Part shown: piece by piece, positions 8,420 to 16,828 of the stretch | Layout of the letters: each line of letters begins with the position of its first letter | Numbering within the stretch: the first letter of the stretch is position 1 | Assembly (NCBI GenBank): GCA_050330995.1 | Contig: JBHJHI010000013.1 | Span: forward strand, 1 to 64,000 | DNA: 64,000 bases | From: Thermohalobaculum sp050330995 | GTDB lineage: Bacteria; Pseudomonadota; Alphaproteobacteria; Rhodobacterales; Rhodobacteraceae | Direction of reading: 5' to 3' | Notes under the pieces: model-generated | Seen by the model: the letters and a program-made list of their open reading frames with translations, nothing else | Database searches by the model: none | What the model was told of the DNA's origin: nothing | Position numbers and translations under genes: made by a program

Positions 8420-9193
8420 TCACCGCGCCGGCTCGACACCGTCGCCCGGCGATGCGGCGACGGTGTCCGAGCCGGCGGCCGCGTGCAGCGACGGTGCCCA
8501 GCGATGCAGGACGCGGACGACGTGCTCGGCCGCGGCTCGCGCGGCCGCGTCGGGCTCGGCCGCGACGATCGCCTCGACGAGCGCGCGGTGCTCCGCGCCG
8601 ACGCCCGCCTCCTCGCGGAACGAGCGCGGCAGCTCGACGCCGCCGAGCGTGAAGCGATGCATGTGCAGCGCCGCGCGGCCGAGCACCGGGCAGAGTAGCG
8701 TCAGTCCCGCGTGGCGACACAGCGCGACGTGGAACGCGCGATCGAGATCGCTGCAGCGGCTCAGATCGCCGCGCGCGTGCGCCGCGTCCATCGCGTCGAG
8801 CAGCGCGTCGATCTCGCGCCGCGCCGGGGCGGCGAGGCCCCCGGTGGCGAGCCGCCGCGCCACGCGCCGCTCGATCGAGAGGCGGATGCGCACCATCTCG
8901 GCCGCCTCCTCCAGCGTCGTCTCGGTCACGACCGTGCCGCGGTAGCCGCGCCGCTCGACCAGCCCCTCGTCGGCGAGACGCATCAGCGCCTCGCGCACCG
9001 TGCCCTGGCTGCAGCCGAGGTCGGCGGCGAGCGCCTGCTCGGTCAGGTGCTCGCCCGGCCGGCGCAGGCCGAACAGGATCTCGTGGCGCAGGAGGTCTCG
9101 CGCGCGATCGGCCTTCGGCGCGTTGCCCGGCCCGCCCCCCAGCCCGCTCGCGCCACGGCGATCGCTCGCGACGTCGAAGTCCGTCGTTGACAA
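8420..9193 (-). CDS. GntR-family (FadR/FCD-type) transcriptional regulator
   Basis: This DNA-binding regulator has 257 residues. The N-terminal winged helix contains LTEQALAADLGCSQGTVREALMRLADEGLVE (read in two parts: LTEQALAADLGCSQGT, then VREALMRLADEGLV). The C-terminal FCD ligand-binding domain has the expected metal-ligand pattern, with Asp/His in DLDRAFHVALCRHAG and a later EHRALVEAIVAAEPDAA. The start is TTG at 9193, supported by GGGGGAGG 6 nt upstream. It is divergent from the peptide importer operon starting near 9280, with a palindromic site between them. I infer that it controls that operon; its ligand is unknown. Confidence 0.9.
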   Translation of the reverse strand: MSTTDFDVASDRRGASGLGGGPGNAPKADRARDLLRHEILFGLRRPGEHLTEQALAADLGCSQGTVREALMRLADEGLVERRGYRGTVVTETTLEEAAEMVRIRLSIERRVARRLATGGLAAPARREIDALLDAMDAAHARGDLSRCSDLDRAFHVALCRHAGLTLLCPVLGRAALHMHRFTLGGVELPRSFREEAGVGAEHRALVEAIVAAEPDAAARAAAEHVVRVLHRWAPSLHAAAGSDTVAASPGDGVEPAR

Positions 9194-9215
9194 CCCGACC
9201 CTCCCCCTTTCTCAA

Positions 9216-9229
9216 TATCGATATCGATA
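9216..9229. promoter_or_regulatory. 14-bp perfect palindrome, probable operator of the GntR regulator
   Basis: TATCGATATCGATA is a perfect palindrome and the most AT-rich stretch for several kilobases. It lies between the divergent GntR gene (start 9193) and the ABC importer operon (start about 9280). Its position would let a dimeric regulator block both promoters. Binding by the neighbouring regulator is inferred from location. Confidence 0.6.
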
Positions 9230-9279
9230 GTTCCGGCCCCTCGTGCGGGATGCAAGCCCGCGCCGCGAACGGAGGCGAC

Positions 9280-10257
9280 GTGACGCTGCTCACCGTCGAG
9301 GCCCTGGCCATCGATCTGGCGCGCGAGGGCGCCCGTCACCGTCTCGTGCACGACGCGAGCCTCGCCGTCGCGCCCGGCGAGACGCTCGCCGTCGTCGGCG
9401 AGAGCGGCTCGGGCAAGTCGCTGACGGCGCTCGCGGTCATGGGGCTGTTGCCGGACGAGCTGTCGATCGCCGCGGGCCGCGTCGTGTTCGACGGAGAGGA
9501 TCTCGCGACGCTGCCGGAGGCGCGGCTGCGCGCGCTCCGCGGCGGCGCCATGGCGATGATCTTCCAGGAGCCGATGACCTCGCTCAACCCGGTGCTCTCG
9601 ATCGGGCGCCAGCTCACCGAGGGCATGCGCCTGAAGCTCGGCCTCGACCGTCGCGCGGCGCGGGCGCGCGCGATCGAGCTTCTGGCCGAGGTCGGCGTCG
9701 CCGATCCCGAGCGGCGCCTCTCGGCCTATCCCCACCAGTTCTCGGGCGGCATGCGCCAGCGGGTGATGATCGCCATGGCGCTCGCCTGCCGCCCGCGCCT
9801 GATCCTCGCCGACGAGCCGACCACCGCGCTCGACGTCACCATCCAGGCGCAGATCCTGGCGCTGATGGCGCGGCTCTGCCGCGAGCACGGCGTCGGCCTC
9901 GTGCTCATCACCCACAACCTCGGCGTCGTCGCGCGCTACGCCGACCGCGTCGCGGTGATGTACGCGGGCGGCGTGGTCGAGACCGCGCCCGCGCGCGCGC
10001 TCTACGCCGCCCCCGCGCACCCCTACACCGCCGGGCTCCTCGCCTGCGTGCCCCGCCTCGACAGCGAGCGCGGCACGGCGCTGAACCCGATCGAGGGCGC
10101 GCCGCCCGACCCGATGCGCCCGGTGCCTGGGTGCCGCTACCACCCGCGCTGCCCGCGCGCGGGCGAGCGCTGCCGCCGCGAGGCGCCGCCGATGGTCGTG
10201 GCGGGCGGGCGCGCCCACGCCTGCTGGCATCCCCTCGTGTCGGAGGCGGCGGCGTGA
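9280..10257 (+). CDS. Peptide ABC transporter ATPase (DppD/OppD-like)
   Basis: This is the first ATPase of a nickel/dipeptide/oligopeptide importer. It has Walker A (GESGSGKS), a Q-loop (IFQEPMTSLNPVLS), the signature (FSGGMRQRVMIAMALA), Walker B (LILADEPTTALD) and the oligopeptide-family C-terminal cysteine cluster (CRYHPRCPRAGERC), which probably holds an iron-sulfur cluster. GTG 9280 is chosen because GGAGG lies 4 nt before it; ATG 9250 in the same frame is an alternative with a poorer site. The stop overlaps the next ATPase start (GTGA). Confidence 0.93.
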   Translation: MTLLTVEALAIDLAREGARHRLVHDASLAVAPGETLAVVGESGSGKSLTALAVMGLLPDELSIAAGRVVFDGEDLATLPEARLRALRGGAMAMIFQEPMTSLNPVLSIGRQLTEGMRLKLGLDRRAARARAIELLAEVGVADPERRLSAYPHQFSGGMRQRVMIAMALACRPRLILADEPTTALDVTIQAQILALMARLCREHGVGLVLITHNLGVVARYADRVAVMYAGGVVETAPARALYAAPAHPYTAGLLACVPRLDSERGTALNPIEGAPPDPMRPVPGCRYHPRCPRAGERCRREAPPMVVAGGRAHACWHPLVSEAAA

Positions 10258-11273
10258 GCGCACCGCTCCTCGAAGTCGAGGATCTCCACGTCCGCTTCCC
10301 GATCCGCGAAGGGCTCTTGAAGCGCACCGTCGGCGAGGTCGCCGCCGTCGCCGGGGTCTCGCTTTCGATCGAGCGCGGGCAGGCCTACGGGCTCGTGGGC
10401 GAATCGGGCTGCGGCAAGACCACGCTCGCGCGCGCGGTGCTGCAACTCGTCGAGCCGAGCGAGGGCACGATCCGCTTCGACGGCGAGGCGGTCGTGGGCG
10501 AGGCGCGCACCGCCGCCTTCCGCCGGCGGGTGCAGGCGATCTTCCAGGACCCGTTCTCCTCGCTGAACCCGCGCATGAGCGCGGGCGCGATCGTGGCCGA
10601 GCCGCTCCGGGTCCACCGCATCGTGCCGCGCGGGCAGGCGAAGGCGCGCGCGGCCGAACTCCTGGACCTCTGCGGCCTGTCCAAGCGCTTCGCGGACGCC
10701 TACCCCCACGAGATGTCGGGCGGGCAGCGCCAGCGCGTCGGCATCGCCCGCGCGCTCGCGATGGAGCCCGAGCTGATCGTCTGCGACGAGGCGGTCTCGG
10801 CGCTCGACGTCTCGGTGCAGGCGCAGATCGTCAACCTGCTCGAACGGCTGCGGCGCGATCTCGGCCTCACCTACCTGTTCATCGGCCACGACCTCTCGGT
10901 GGTGCGCCACCTCTGCGACCGCGTCGCGGTCATGTACCTCGGCCGCGTGGTCGAGGAGGCGGCGTCGGAGGAGCTGTTCGCCCGCCCCCTCCATCCCTAC
11001 ACCCGCGCGCTGATCGACGCCGTGCCCAACCCCGACCCCGCGTTCGAGCACGGCCGCGAGGTGGCGCCGCTCAAGGGCGAGGTGCCCTCGCCGGCCGCGC
11101 CGCCGCCGGGCTGCGTCTTCCATCCCCGCTGCCCGATCGCGGTCGCGCGCTGCGCGCAGGACGAGCCCGTGCTGGAGCGCCTCGCGCCCGGCCACCGCGC
11201 CGCGTGCTGGCTGGCCGAGGCCCCAGGGAAGATCCCGGACACCACGAGACCGACGCAGGAGGCGGCGACATGA
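10254..11273 (+). CDS. Peptide ABC transporter ATPase (DppF/OppF-like)
   Basis: This is the second ATPase, which forms a heterodimer with the preceding one. It has 339 residues, with Walker A (GESGCGKTT), a Q-loop (IFQDPFSSLNPRMS), the signature (MSGGQRQRVGIARALA), Walker B (LIVCDEAVSALD) and the C-terminal Cys motif (CVFHPRCPIAVARC). Walker B continues with Ala-Val-Ser-Ala-Leu-Asp where many relatives have Pro-Thr-Ser. GTG 10254 has GGAGG 7 nt upstream and overlaps the previous stop. Its own stop overlaps the binding-protein start. Confidence 0.93.
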   Translation: MSAPLLEVEDLHVRFPIREGLLKRTVGEVAAVAGVSLSIERGQAYGLVGESGCGKTTLARAVLQLVEPSEGTIRFDGEAVVGEARTAAFRRRVQAIFQDPFSSLNPRMSAGAIVAEPLRVHRIVPRGQAKARAAELLDLCGLSKRFADAYPHEMSGGQRQRVGIARALAMEPELIVCDEAVSALDVSVQAQIVNLLERLRRDLGLTYLFIGHDLSVVRHLCDRVAVMYLGRVVEEAASEELFARPLHPYTRALIDAVPNPDPAFEHGREVAPLKGEVPSPAAPPPGCVFHPRCPIAVARCAQDEPVLERLAPGHRAACWLAEAPGKIPDTTRPTQEAAT

Positions 11274-13042
11274 CCGACGAGACCACCCTGAAGGCGATGC
11301 GCGAGGCCTGGGACGACGCTCACGACTTCGACCCGCGCGACCCGCTCGTCGGGCTCTCGCGCGAGGCGCTGTCGGGGCCGCGGCTGTCGCGGCGCGCGAC
11401 GCTGCGCCTGATGGCCGCCGCCGGCACGCTGACGGCCGCCCACCTCGCGCCCGGCCCCGTGGGCCGCGCGATCGCGCAAGGCGCGCAGGGCGGCACGCTG
11501 CGCTGCGGCTGGGCCGGGGTCAGCGAGATCGTGACCCTCGACCCCGCGCAGATGGGGCAGGTGCTGCAGTTCCAGATCACCTCGAACGTGCTCTCGGGGC
11601 TCACCCACATCAACGCCGCCCTGATCGCCGAGGCCGACATCGCCGAGGGCTGGGAGGTCTCCGAGGACGGCACGACCTACACCTTCAAGCTGCGCGAGGG
11701 GCTGAGCTTCCACAACGGCGATCCGTTCGACGCCGACGACGTGCTGTTCACCTACGAGCGCTCGTCCGATCCGACGAAGTCGATCCATGCGGGCACCCTC
11801 GCCAACGTCGCGAGCCTCGAAAAGCTGAACCAGTACGAGGTGCGCTTCACGCTGAAGCAGCCGCAGGCGAGCTTTCTCACCAAGACGCTGGAGCGCGCCT
11901 CCGGCCGCGCCATGACCATCGTCTCGCGCGGCGCGCTCGAGGAGATGGGCGCCGACGGCTACGGCCTGACCCCGGTCGGCACCGGCCCGTTCCGGGTGGT
12001 CGAGCACAAGCTCGGCCAGGGCGTCGTGCTGGAGCGCTTCGACGACTTCTACGACCCCGAGCGGCCGAAGCTCGACCGCGTCGAGATCCGCCCGATCGAC
12101 GGCGCCGAGCCGCTCGCGGCGGCGATCGAGGCGGGCGACATCCAGTTCATCGGCGGCAACCCGATCGCGGCGCAGCTGATCGACCGCTTCAAGAACAACC
12201 CCGACCTCGTGGTCGACATCGCCGACGCCCCCGGCTTCCAGTCGGTCTGGCTGAACCCGCACCGCGAGCCGATGAAGGTCGAAAGCTTCGACAAGCCGCT
12301 CGCCGAGCTGAAGAAAGAGCCGGGCTTCATGGTGCGCCTCGCCATCGCCAAGGCGCTCGATCGCGACCTCTACGCGCAGCAGGCGCGCTTCGGCTACGCC
12401 AATCCCGCCTACGGCTCGGTCAACCCGGCGATGCGCTACTACTACGACGAGGGCATCGCCGAGACCTCCGAGCAGGCCCACGACCCCGAGGGCGCGAAGC
12501 AGCTCCTCGCCGACGCCGGTTATCCGGGCGGCGAGGGCTTCCCCGAGCTGATGCTGACCGTGCGCCCCTCCGAGAAGCGCGACGGGCTGGTGATCGCCAA
12601 CATCCTGAAGCAGACCCTCGGCATCCCGGTCACGGTGCAGACCCAGGAGTTCTCGGTGATGATCGAGAACTTCCTGGCGATGGACTTCGACATGCGCCTC
12701 GGCGGCTCGGGCGGCGACTACGACCCCGACGACGCCATCGTCGACTGGATGATGACGTCCTCGAAGTTCAACGGCCGCACGCGCGACAAGGAGGAGTTCC
12801 CGTTCGGCTACTTCTCCGACCCGGAGGCCGACCGGCTGATCGAGGAGCAGTCGGTCACGCCCAAGCGCGAGGCGCGCCGAGAGCTGGTGCGCGAGGCCAA
12901 CAAGATCACCTCCGACAAGGTGGCGAGCGCGTTCCTCTACCATCCCGTGGACGTACTGGTGCACCACAAGTCGGTCAGCTTCCCGGTGCAGAGCCGCATC
13001 CCGGGGCTGACCGACCTCGACCGCGTGACGCTGTCGTCGTGA
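11270..13042 (+). CDS. Peptide ABC transporter substrate-binding protein, Tat-type signal
   Basis: This is the periplasmic SBP_bac_5 receptor of the importer, 590 residues. A twin-arginine-like signal (LSRRATLRLMAAAG, about residues 42-55) is followed by a hydrophobic run and an Ala-rich cleavage site near residue 74, so the n-region is unusually long. The mature protein has family landmarks: TLDPAQMGQ, DGTTYTFKLREGLSFHNG, FDADDVLFTYER, TGPFRVVEH. ATG 11270 has AGGAGG 7 nt upstream and overlaps the previous stop. The substrate is not identifiable from sequence; the gamma-glutamyltransferase at the end of the operon hints at gamma-glutamyl peptides. Confidence 0.92.
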   Translation: MTDETTLKAMREAWDDAHDFDPRDPLVGLSREALSGPRLSRRATLRLMAAAGTLTAAHLAPGPVGRAIAQGAQGGTLRCGWAGVSEIVTLDPAQMGQVLQFQITSNVLSGLTHINAALIAEADIAEGWEVSEDGTTYTFKLREGLSFHNGDPFDADDVLFTYERSSDPTKSIHAGTLANVASLEKLNQYEVRFTLKQPQASFLTKTLERASGRAMTIVSRGALEEMGADGYGLTPVGTGPFRVVEHKLGQGVVLERFDDFYDPERPKLDRVEIRPIDGAEPLAAAIEAGDIQFIGGNPIAAQLIDRFKNNPDLVVDIADAPGFQSVWLNPHREPMKVESFDKPLAELKKEPGFMVRLAIAKALDRDLYAQQARFGYANPAYGSVNPAMRYYYDEGIAETSEQAHDPEGAKQLLADAGYPGGEGFPELMLTVRPSEKRDGLVIANILKQTLGIPVTVQTQEFSVMIENFLAMDFDMRLGGSGGDYDPDDAIVDWMMTSSKFNGRTRDKEEFPFGYFSDPEADRLIEEQSVTPKREARRELVREANKITSDKVASAFLYHPVDVLVHHKSVSFPVQSRIPGLTDLDRVTLSS

Positions 13043-13986
13043 GCGCCTTCCTCGTCCGCCGGCTGATCGGCGCCGTCCTCGTGATGTGGGCGGTCGCCAC
13101 GCTGGTGTTCTTCATGCTGCGCCTCGTGCCGGGCGACCCGATCGCGGCGATGCTGGCGGACGCGGGCGGGCCCGAGGCCGAGGCGGCGCTGCGCGCGCGC
13201 CTCGGCCTCGACCAGCCGCTGGTCGTCCAGTATTTCTACTGGTTCGCCAATGCCTTCCAGGGCGACCTCGGCCGCTCGATCTACGGCAACAACCAGCCGG
13301 TGGCGACCATCATCGCCGAGGCGCTGCCGCGCACGCTCTCGCTCGCCGCCCTCGCCTTCGTGATCGCGATCGCGATCGCGGTGCCGGCGGGCATCCTGTC
13401 GGCGACGCGGCGCAACACGGCGGTCGACGGCGCGGTCTCGGCCTTCGCCTTCCTCGGCCTCTCGATGCCCGACTTCTGGCTCGCGATCCTGCTGATCATC
13501 GTGTTCGCGGCCAACCTGCAATGGCTGCCCGCGATCGGCTACGTGCCGCTCTCGGAGGGCTTCTGGCCCTGGCTCAAGCACCTGATCCTGCCCGCGATCG
13601 CCGTCGGCACCGCGTTCTCGGCGATCATCGCGCGGATGATCCGCTCGTCGCTGCTCGAAGTGCTGAAGGCCGACTACATGCGCACCGCCCGCGCCAAGGG
13701 CCTCGGCGCACGCGCGCTCATGTGGGGCCACGCGCTGCCGAACGCGATGATCCCGGTCGTCACCGTGATCGGCATCGCGCTGGCGCTGCTGATCTCGGGC
13801 GCGGTCGTGGTCGAGAACGTATTCGCGATCAAGGGTCTCGGGCGCGTGCTGATCGAGGGCATCCTGAACCGCGACTACCCGGTGGTGCAGGGCGCGGTGC
13901 TGGTGATCTCGGCCTTCTTCGTGCTCTCCAACCTCGTGGTCGACCTCGCCTACGGCGCGCTCGACCCGCGCATCCGCTACACCTGA
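13039..13986 (+). CDS. Peptide ABC transporter permease (DppB-like)
   Basis: This is the inner-membrane channel subunit, 315 residues. It opens with a membrane helix (LIGAVLVMWAVATLVFFML) and the DppB motif RLVPGDP. The family pattern RARLGLDQPLVVQYFYW follows, and the BPD_transp_1 coupling loop is DYMRTARAKGLGARALMWGH. About six membrane segments are visible. GTG 13039 overlaps the receptor stop by 4 nt, and its own stop overlaps the next permease start by one base. Confidence 0.93.
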   Translation: MSAFLVRRLIGAVLVMWAVATLVFFMLRLVPGDPIAAMLADAGGPEAEAALRARLGLDQPLVVQYFYWFANAFQGDLGRSIYGNNQPVATIIAEALPRTLSLAALAFVIAIAIAVPAGILSATRRNTAVDGAVSAFAFLGLSMPDFWLAILLIIVFAANLQWLPAIGYVPLSEGFWPWLKHLILPAIAVGTAFSAIIARMIRSSLLEVLKADYMRTARAKGLGARALMWGHALPNAMIPVVTVIGIALALLISGAVVVENVFAIKGLGRVLIEGILNRDYPVVQGAVLVISAFFVLSNLVVDLAYGALDPRIRYT

Positions 13987-14867
13987 TGGCCGACGCGACG
14001 CTCCACGCCGCCCCCGCCGAGGACGCGCCCCCCGAGCGCCGCTCGCGCGCCTGGGCGACGCTCCGGCGCGACCGCAAGGCGCAGGCGGGTCTGATCGTGC
14101 TCGCCCTCTTCGTGCTCGGCGCCCTCTTCGCGCCCTGGATCGCGCCGAACGATCCCAACGAGATGACGCTCGACATGATGGCGGGGCTCTCCTGGGCGCA
14201 CCCGCTCGGCACCGACGACCTCGGGCGCGATCTGCTGAGCCGCATCCTCTACGGCACCCGCGTCTCGCTGTTCATCGGCGTGGTCACGGTCGCGATCGCG
14301 CTGGTGATCGGCGTCGCGCTCGGGCTGGCGGCGGGCTACTTCGGCGGCTGGGTCGATCTGGTGATCATGCGCTACATCGACCTGCAGTGGGCGTTCCCGA
14401 ACTTCATCATTGCGGTCTACCTCGTCGCCGTGTTCGGCACCGGCCTCGTCAACGTGATCGTGGCCATCTCGCTCGCCTTCATCGACGACTTCGCCCGCGT
14501 GGCGCGCTCCATGGCGCTGTCGTTGCGCGAGGAGCAGTTCGTCGACGCCGCGCGCTCGATGGGCTTCTCCCATGCGCGCATCCTCTGGCGCCACATCCTG
14601 CCCTCGGCCATGGCGCCGATCATCGTGCAGGCGACGGTCTCGGTCTCCTACGCCATCCTCGGCGAGGCGACGCTGTCGTTCCTCGGCCTCGGCGTCGAGG
14701 CGACGACGCCGACCTGGGGGCTGATCCTCGCCGACGGACGCGGCTTCATCAGCCGCGCGTGGTGGCTCGGCGTGTTCCCGGGGCTCGCGATCATGCTGGT
14801 GGTGCTGTCGATCAACTTCATCGGCGACTGGCTGCGCGACGTGCTCGACGTGCGGGAGAGCGTCTGA
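13986..14867 (+). CDS. Peptide ABC transporter permease (DppC-like)
   Basis: This is the second channel subunit, 293 residues. It has an N-terminal OppC-type helix (AGLIVLALFVLGALFAPWI) and the conserved periplasmic motif HPLGTDDLGRDLLSRILYG. Membrane segments follow, along with the coupling loop DAARSMGFSHARILWRHILP. The C-terminus (FIGDWLRDVLDVRESV) is typical of DppC. It is translationally coupled at both ends, by 1-nt overlaps with the permease before it and the hydrolase after it. Confidence 0.93.
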   Translation: MADATLHAAPAEDAPPERRSRAWATLRRDRKAQAGLIVLALFVLGALFAPWIAPNDPNEMTLDMMAGLSWAHPLGTDDLGRDLLSRILYGTRVSLFIGVVTVAIALVIGVALGLAAGYFGGWVDLVIMRYIDLQWAFPNFIIAVYLVAVFGTGLVNVIVAISLAFIDDFARVARSMALSLREEQFVDAARSMGFSHARILWRHILPSAMAPIIVQATVSVSYAILGEATLSFLGLGVEATTPTWGLILADGRGFISRAWWLGVFPGLAIMLVVLSINFIGDWLRDVLDVRESV

Positions 14868-16459
14868 TGCGGTTCCCGTCCGTTCCCCCCTACACCTCGC
14901 GCCGCTCGGCGGTGATGGCCGACAACGTGGTGGCGACCTCGCAGCCGCTCGCGGCGCAGGCGGGGCTGTCCATGCTCGCCAAGGGCGGCAACGCCGTGGA
15001 TGCCGCGATCGCGGCAGCGACGACGCTGACGGTGGTCGAGCCGACCGGCAACGGGCTCGGCTCGGACGCCTTCGCCATCGTCTGGGATGGCGCGCGATTG
15101 CACGGCCTCAACGCCTCCGGCCGCTCGCCGGCGGGCTGGACGCCCGAGCGCTTCGCCGGCCGCGACGCCATGCCCGAGCGCGGCTGGGAGAGCGTCACCG
15201 TGCCAGGCGCGGTCGGCGCCTGGGCCGCGCTCTCCGAGCGCTTCGGCCGGCTCCCCTTCGCCGACCTCCTCGCCCCCGCCATCGGCTACGCCGGGCGCGG
15301 CTTCACCGTCTCGCCGGTGATCGCGACGCTCTGGGCGCGCGCGGCCGACCTGCTCGCCGACCAGCCGGGCTTCGCCGAGCACTTCCTGCCCGAGGGCCGC
15401 GCGCCGCGCGCGGGCGAGCGCTTCGCCTCGCCGGCGATGGCCGCGACGCTCGAAGCCATCGCCGGGAGCCGCGGCGAGGCGTTCTACCGCGGCCCCCTCG
15501 CCGACGCCATCGCCGCCGAGGCGGCGCGCCACGGCGCGGCGCTCTCGATGGACGATCTCGGCGCGGAGGCGCCCGACTGGTGCGGCACGATCTCGGCCGG
15601 CTTCGACGGCGTCAGGCTGCACGAGATCCCGCCGAACGGTCAGGGCATCGCCGCCTGTCTGGCCCTCGGGATGCTCGCGCACACCGGCGTGCGCGATCTA
15701 GGCCCCGACGACCCGCGCGCGCTGCACCTGATGATCGAGGCGACCAAGCTCGCCCTCGCCGACGCCGAGGCGCACGTCGCCGACCCCGAGGCCATGGCCG
15801 TCGGCACGGACGCCCTGCTCGACGACGTCTATCTGGCCGAGCGCGCCCGCCTGATCGACCCCGGCCACGCCGGCGACCCGGGCGCGGGCGCGCCGCGGCG
15901 CGGCGGTACGGTCTACCTCGCCGCCGCCGACGCCTCGGGCATGATGGTCTCGTTCATCCAGTCGAACTACATGGGCTTCGGCTCGGGCGTGGTGGTGCCG
16001 GGCACCGGCATCAGCCTGCAGAACCGCGGCGCGGGCTTCACGCTCGCCGAGGGCCATCCCAACCGCGTGGCGCCGCGCAAGCGGCCGTTCCACACCATCA
16101 TCCCGGGCTTTCTCATGCGGGGCGAGACGCCGCTGATGGCCTTCGGCGTCATGGGCGGGCCGATGCAGGCGCAGGGGCATCTGCAAATGGCGCTGCGCAC
16201 CGCGCTCTGGGGCCAGGACGTGCAGACGGCCGCGGACGCGCCGCGCTGGCGCGCGACCGGCGGGCGCGGCGTCGCCTGCGAGGCGTCGATGCCGGCCGAG
16301 ACGCGCGAGGCGCTCGCCGCCATGGGCCACCGTATTGTCACCGAGCCGCCCGACGCCGCCTTCGGCTTCGGCGGCGCGCAGCTCGTCCACCGCCTCGACG
16401 GTGGCGGCTACGCGGCTGGCTCCGATCCGCGGAAGGACGGGCAAGCGGTCGGGTTCTGA
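14867..16459 (+). CDS. Gamma-glutamyltransferase family protein (Ntn hydrolase)
   Basis: This is a 530-residue gamma-glutamyltranspeptidase-fold protein. Such enzymes self-cleave before a Thr/Ser nucleophile and hydrolyse or transfer gamma-glutamyl groups, for example from glutathione. The N-terminus has the family pattern AMLAKGGNAVDAAIA-like (here SMLAKGGNAVDAAIAAAT). The predicted nucleophile is Thr348 in RRGGTVYLAAADASG. This departs from the usual G-T-T-H context, so substrate preference may differ. PGTGISLQNRGAGF and the C-terminal GGPMQAQGHLQ match the family. No signal peptide is seen, unlike periplasmic GGTs. It is co-transcribed with the peptide importer, suggesting it processes imported peptides. 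Confidence 0.85.
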   Translation: MRFPSVPPYTSRRSAVMADNVVATSQPLAAQAGLSMLAKGGNAVDAAIAAATTLTVVEPTGNGLGSDAFAIVWDGARLHGLNASGRSPAGWTPERFAGRDAMPERGWESVTVPGAVGAWAALSERFGRLPFADLLAPAIGYAGRGFTVSPVIATLWARAADLLADQPGFAEHFLPEGRAPRAGERFASPAMAATLEAIAGSRGEAFYRGPLADAIAAEAARHGAALSMDDLGAEAPDWCGTISAGFDGVRLHEIPPNGQGIAACLALGMLAHTGVRDLGPDDPRALHLMIEATKLALADAEAHVADPEAMAVGTDALLDDVYLAERARLIDPGHAGDPGAGAPRRGGTVYLAAADASGMMVSFIQSNYMGFGSGVVVPGTGISLQNRGAGFTLAEGHPNRVAPRKRPFHTIIPGFLMRGETPLMAFGVMGGPMQAQGHLQMALRTALWGQDVQTAADAPRWRATGGRGVACEASMPAETREALAAMGHRIVTEPPDAAFGFGGAQLVHRLDGGGYAAGSDPRKDGQAVGF

Positions 16460-16521
16460 TCCGGCACGAGAAGGCGTCCGAGCGGCTACCCGGCGACTGT
16501 CACTTCCTCAACATCGGCGCG

Positions 16522-16767
16522 GTGACGCGGACGGTCGTGGCGGCGTCGAACCTGATGTCGTCTCCGGTGAAGACGGACATTGGGGAAATGCCCTGGGTGC
16601 CGGCGGACGGCGACATCGCGGTCTCGCGCGCGGCGCTGGAAGGGCCGGACGTCTGGATCGAGGAGGGGCTGCGCAACGCCTTCTTCCTGAGCGCGCGCGC
16701 CGGCGAGGCGCTCGGCGACGTCGATCTCGCCGGCGCCTTCATGCTGGTGCGCTGCACACTCGCCTGA
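16522..16767 (+). CDS. Unrecognised short coding-like fragment
   Basis: An open stretch with strongly G/C-biased third positions reads VTRTVVAASNLMSSPVKTDI... and ends ...AGAFMLVRCTLA, about 81 residues. The bias begins immediately after the gamma-glutamyltransferase stop, but no good start or Shine-Dalgarno is present: GTG 16522 and ATG 16555 are the only plausible starts. I do not recognise the family. It may be the 3' remnant of a longer gene whose 5' part was lost, or a small real gene. It faces the oxidoreductase gene at 16829. Confidence 0.4.
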   Translation: MTRTVVAASNLMSSPVKTDIGEMPWVPADGDIAVSRAALEGPDVWIEEGLRNAFFLSARAGEALGDVDLAGAFMLVRCTLA

Positions 16768-16828
16768 TCGTATCGGGGCCACGTCGCCGCCAGGTGCGAC
16801 CCGGCGATCCGTTCGCCGGACACCGGTC

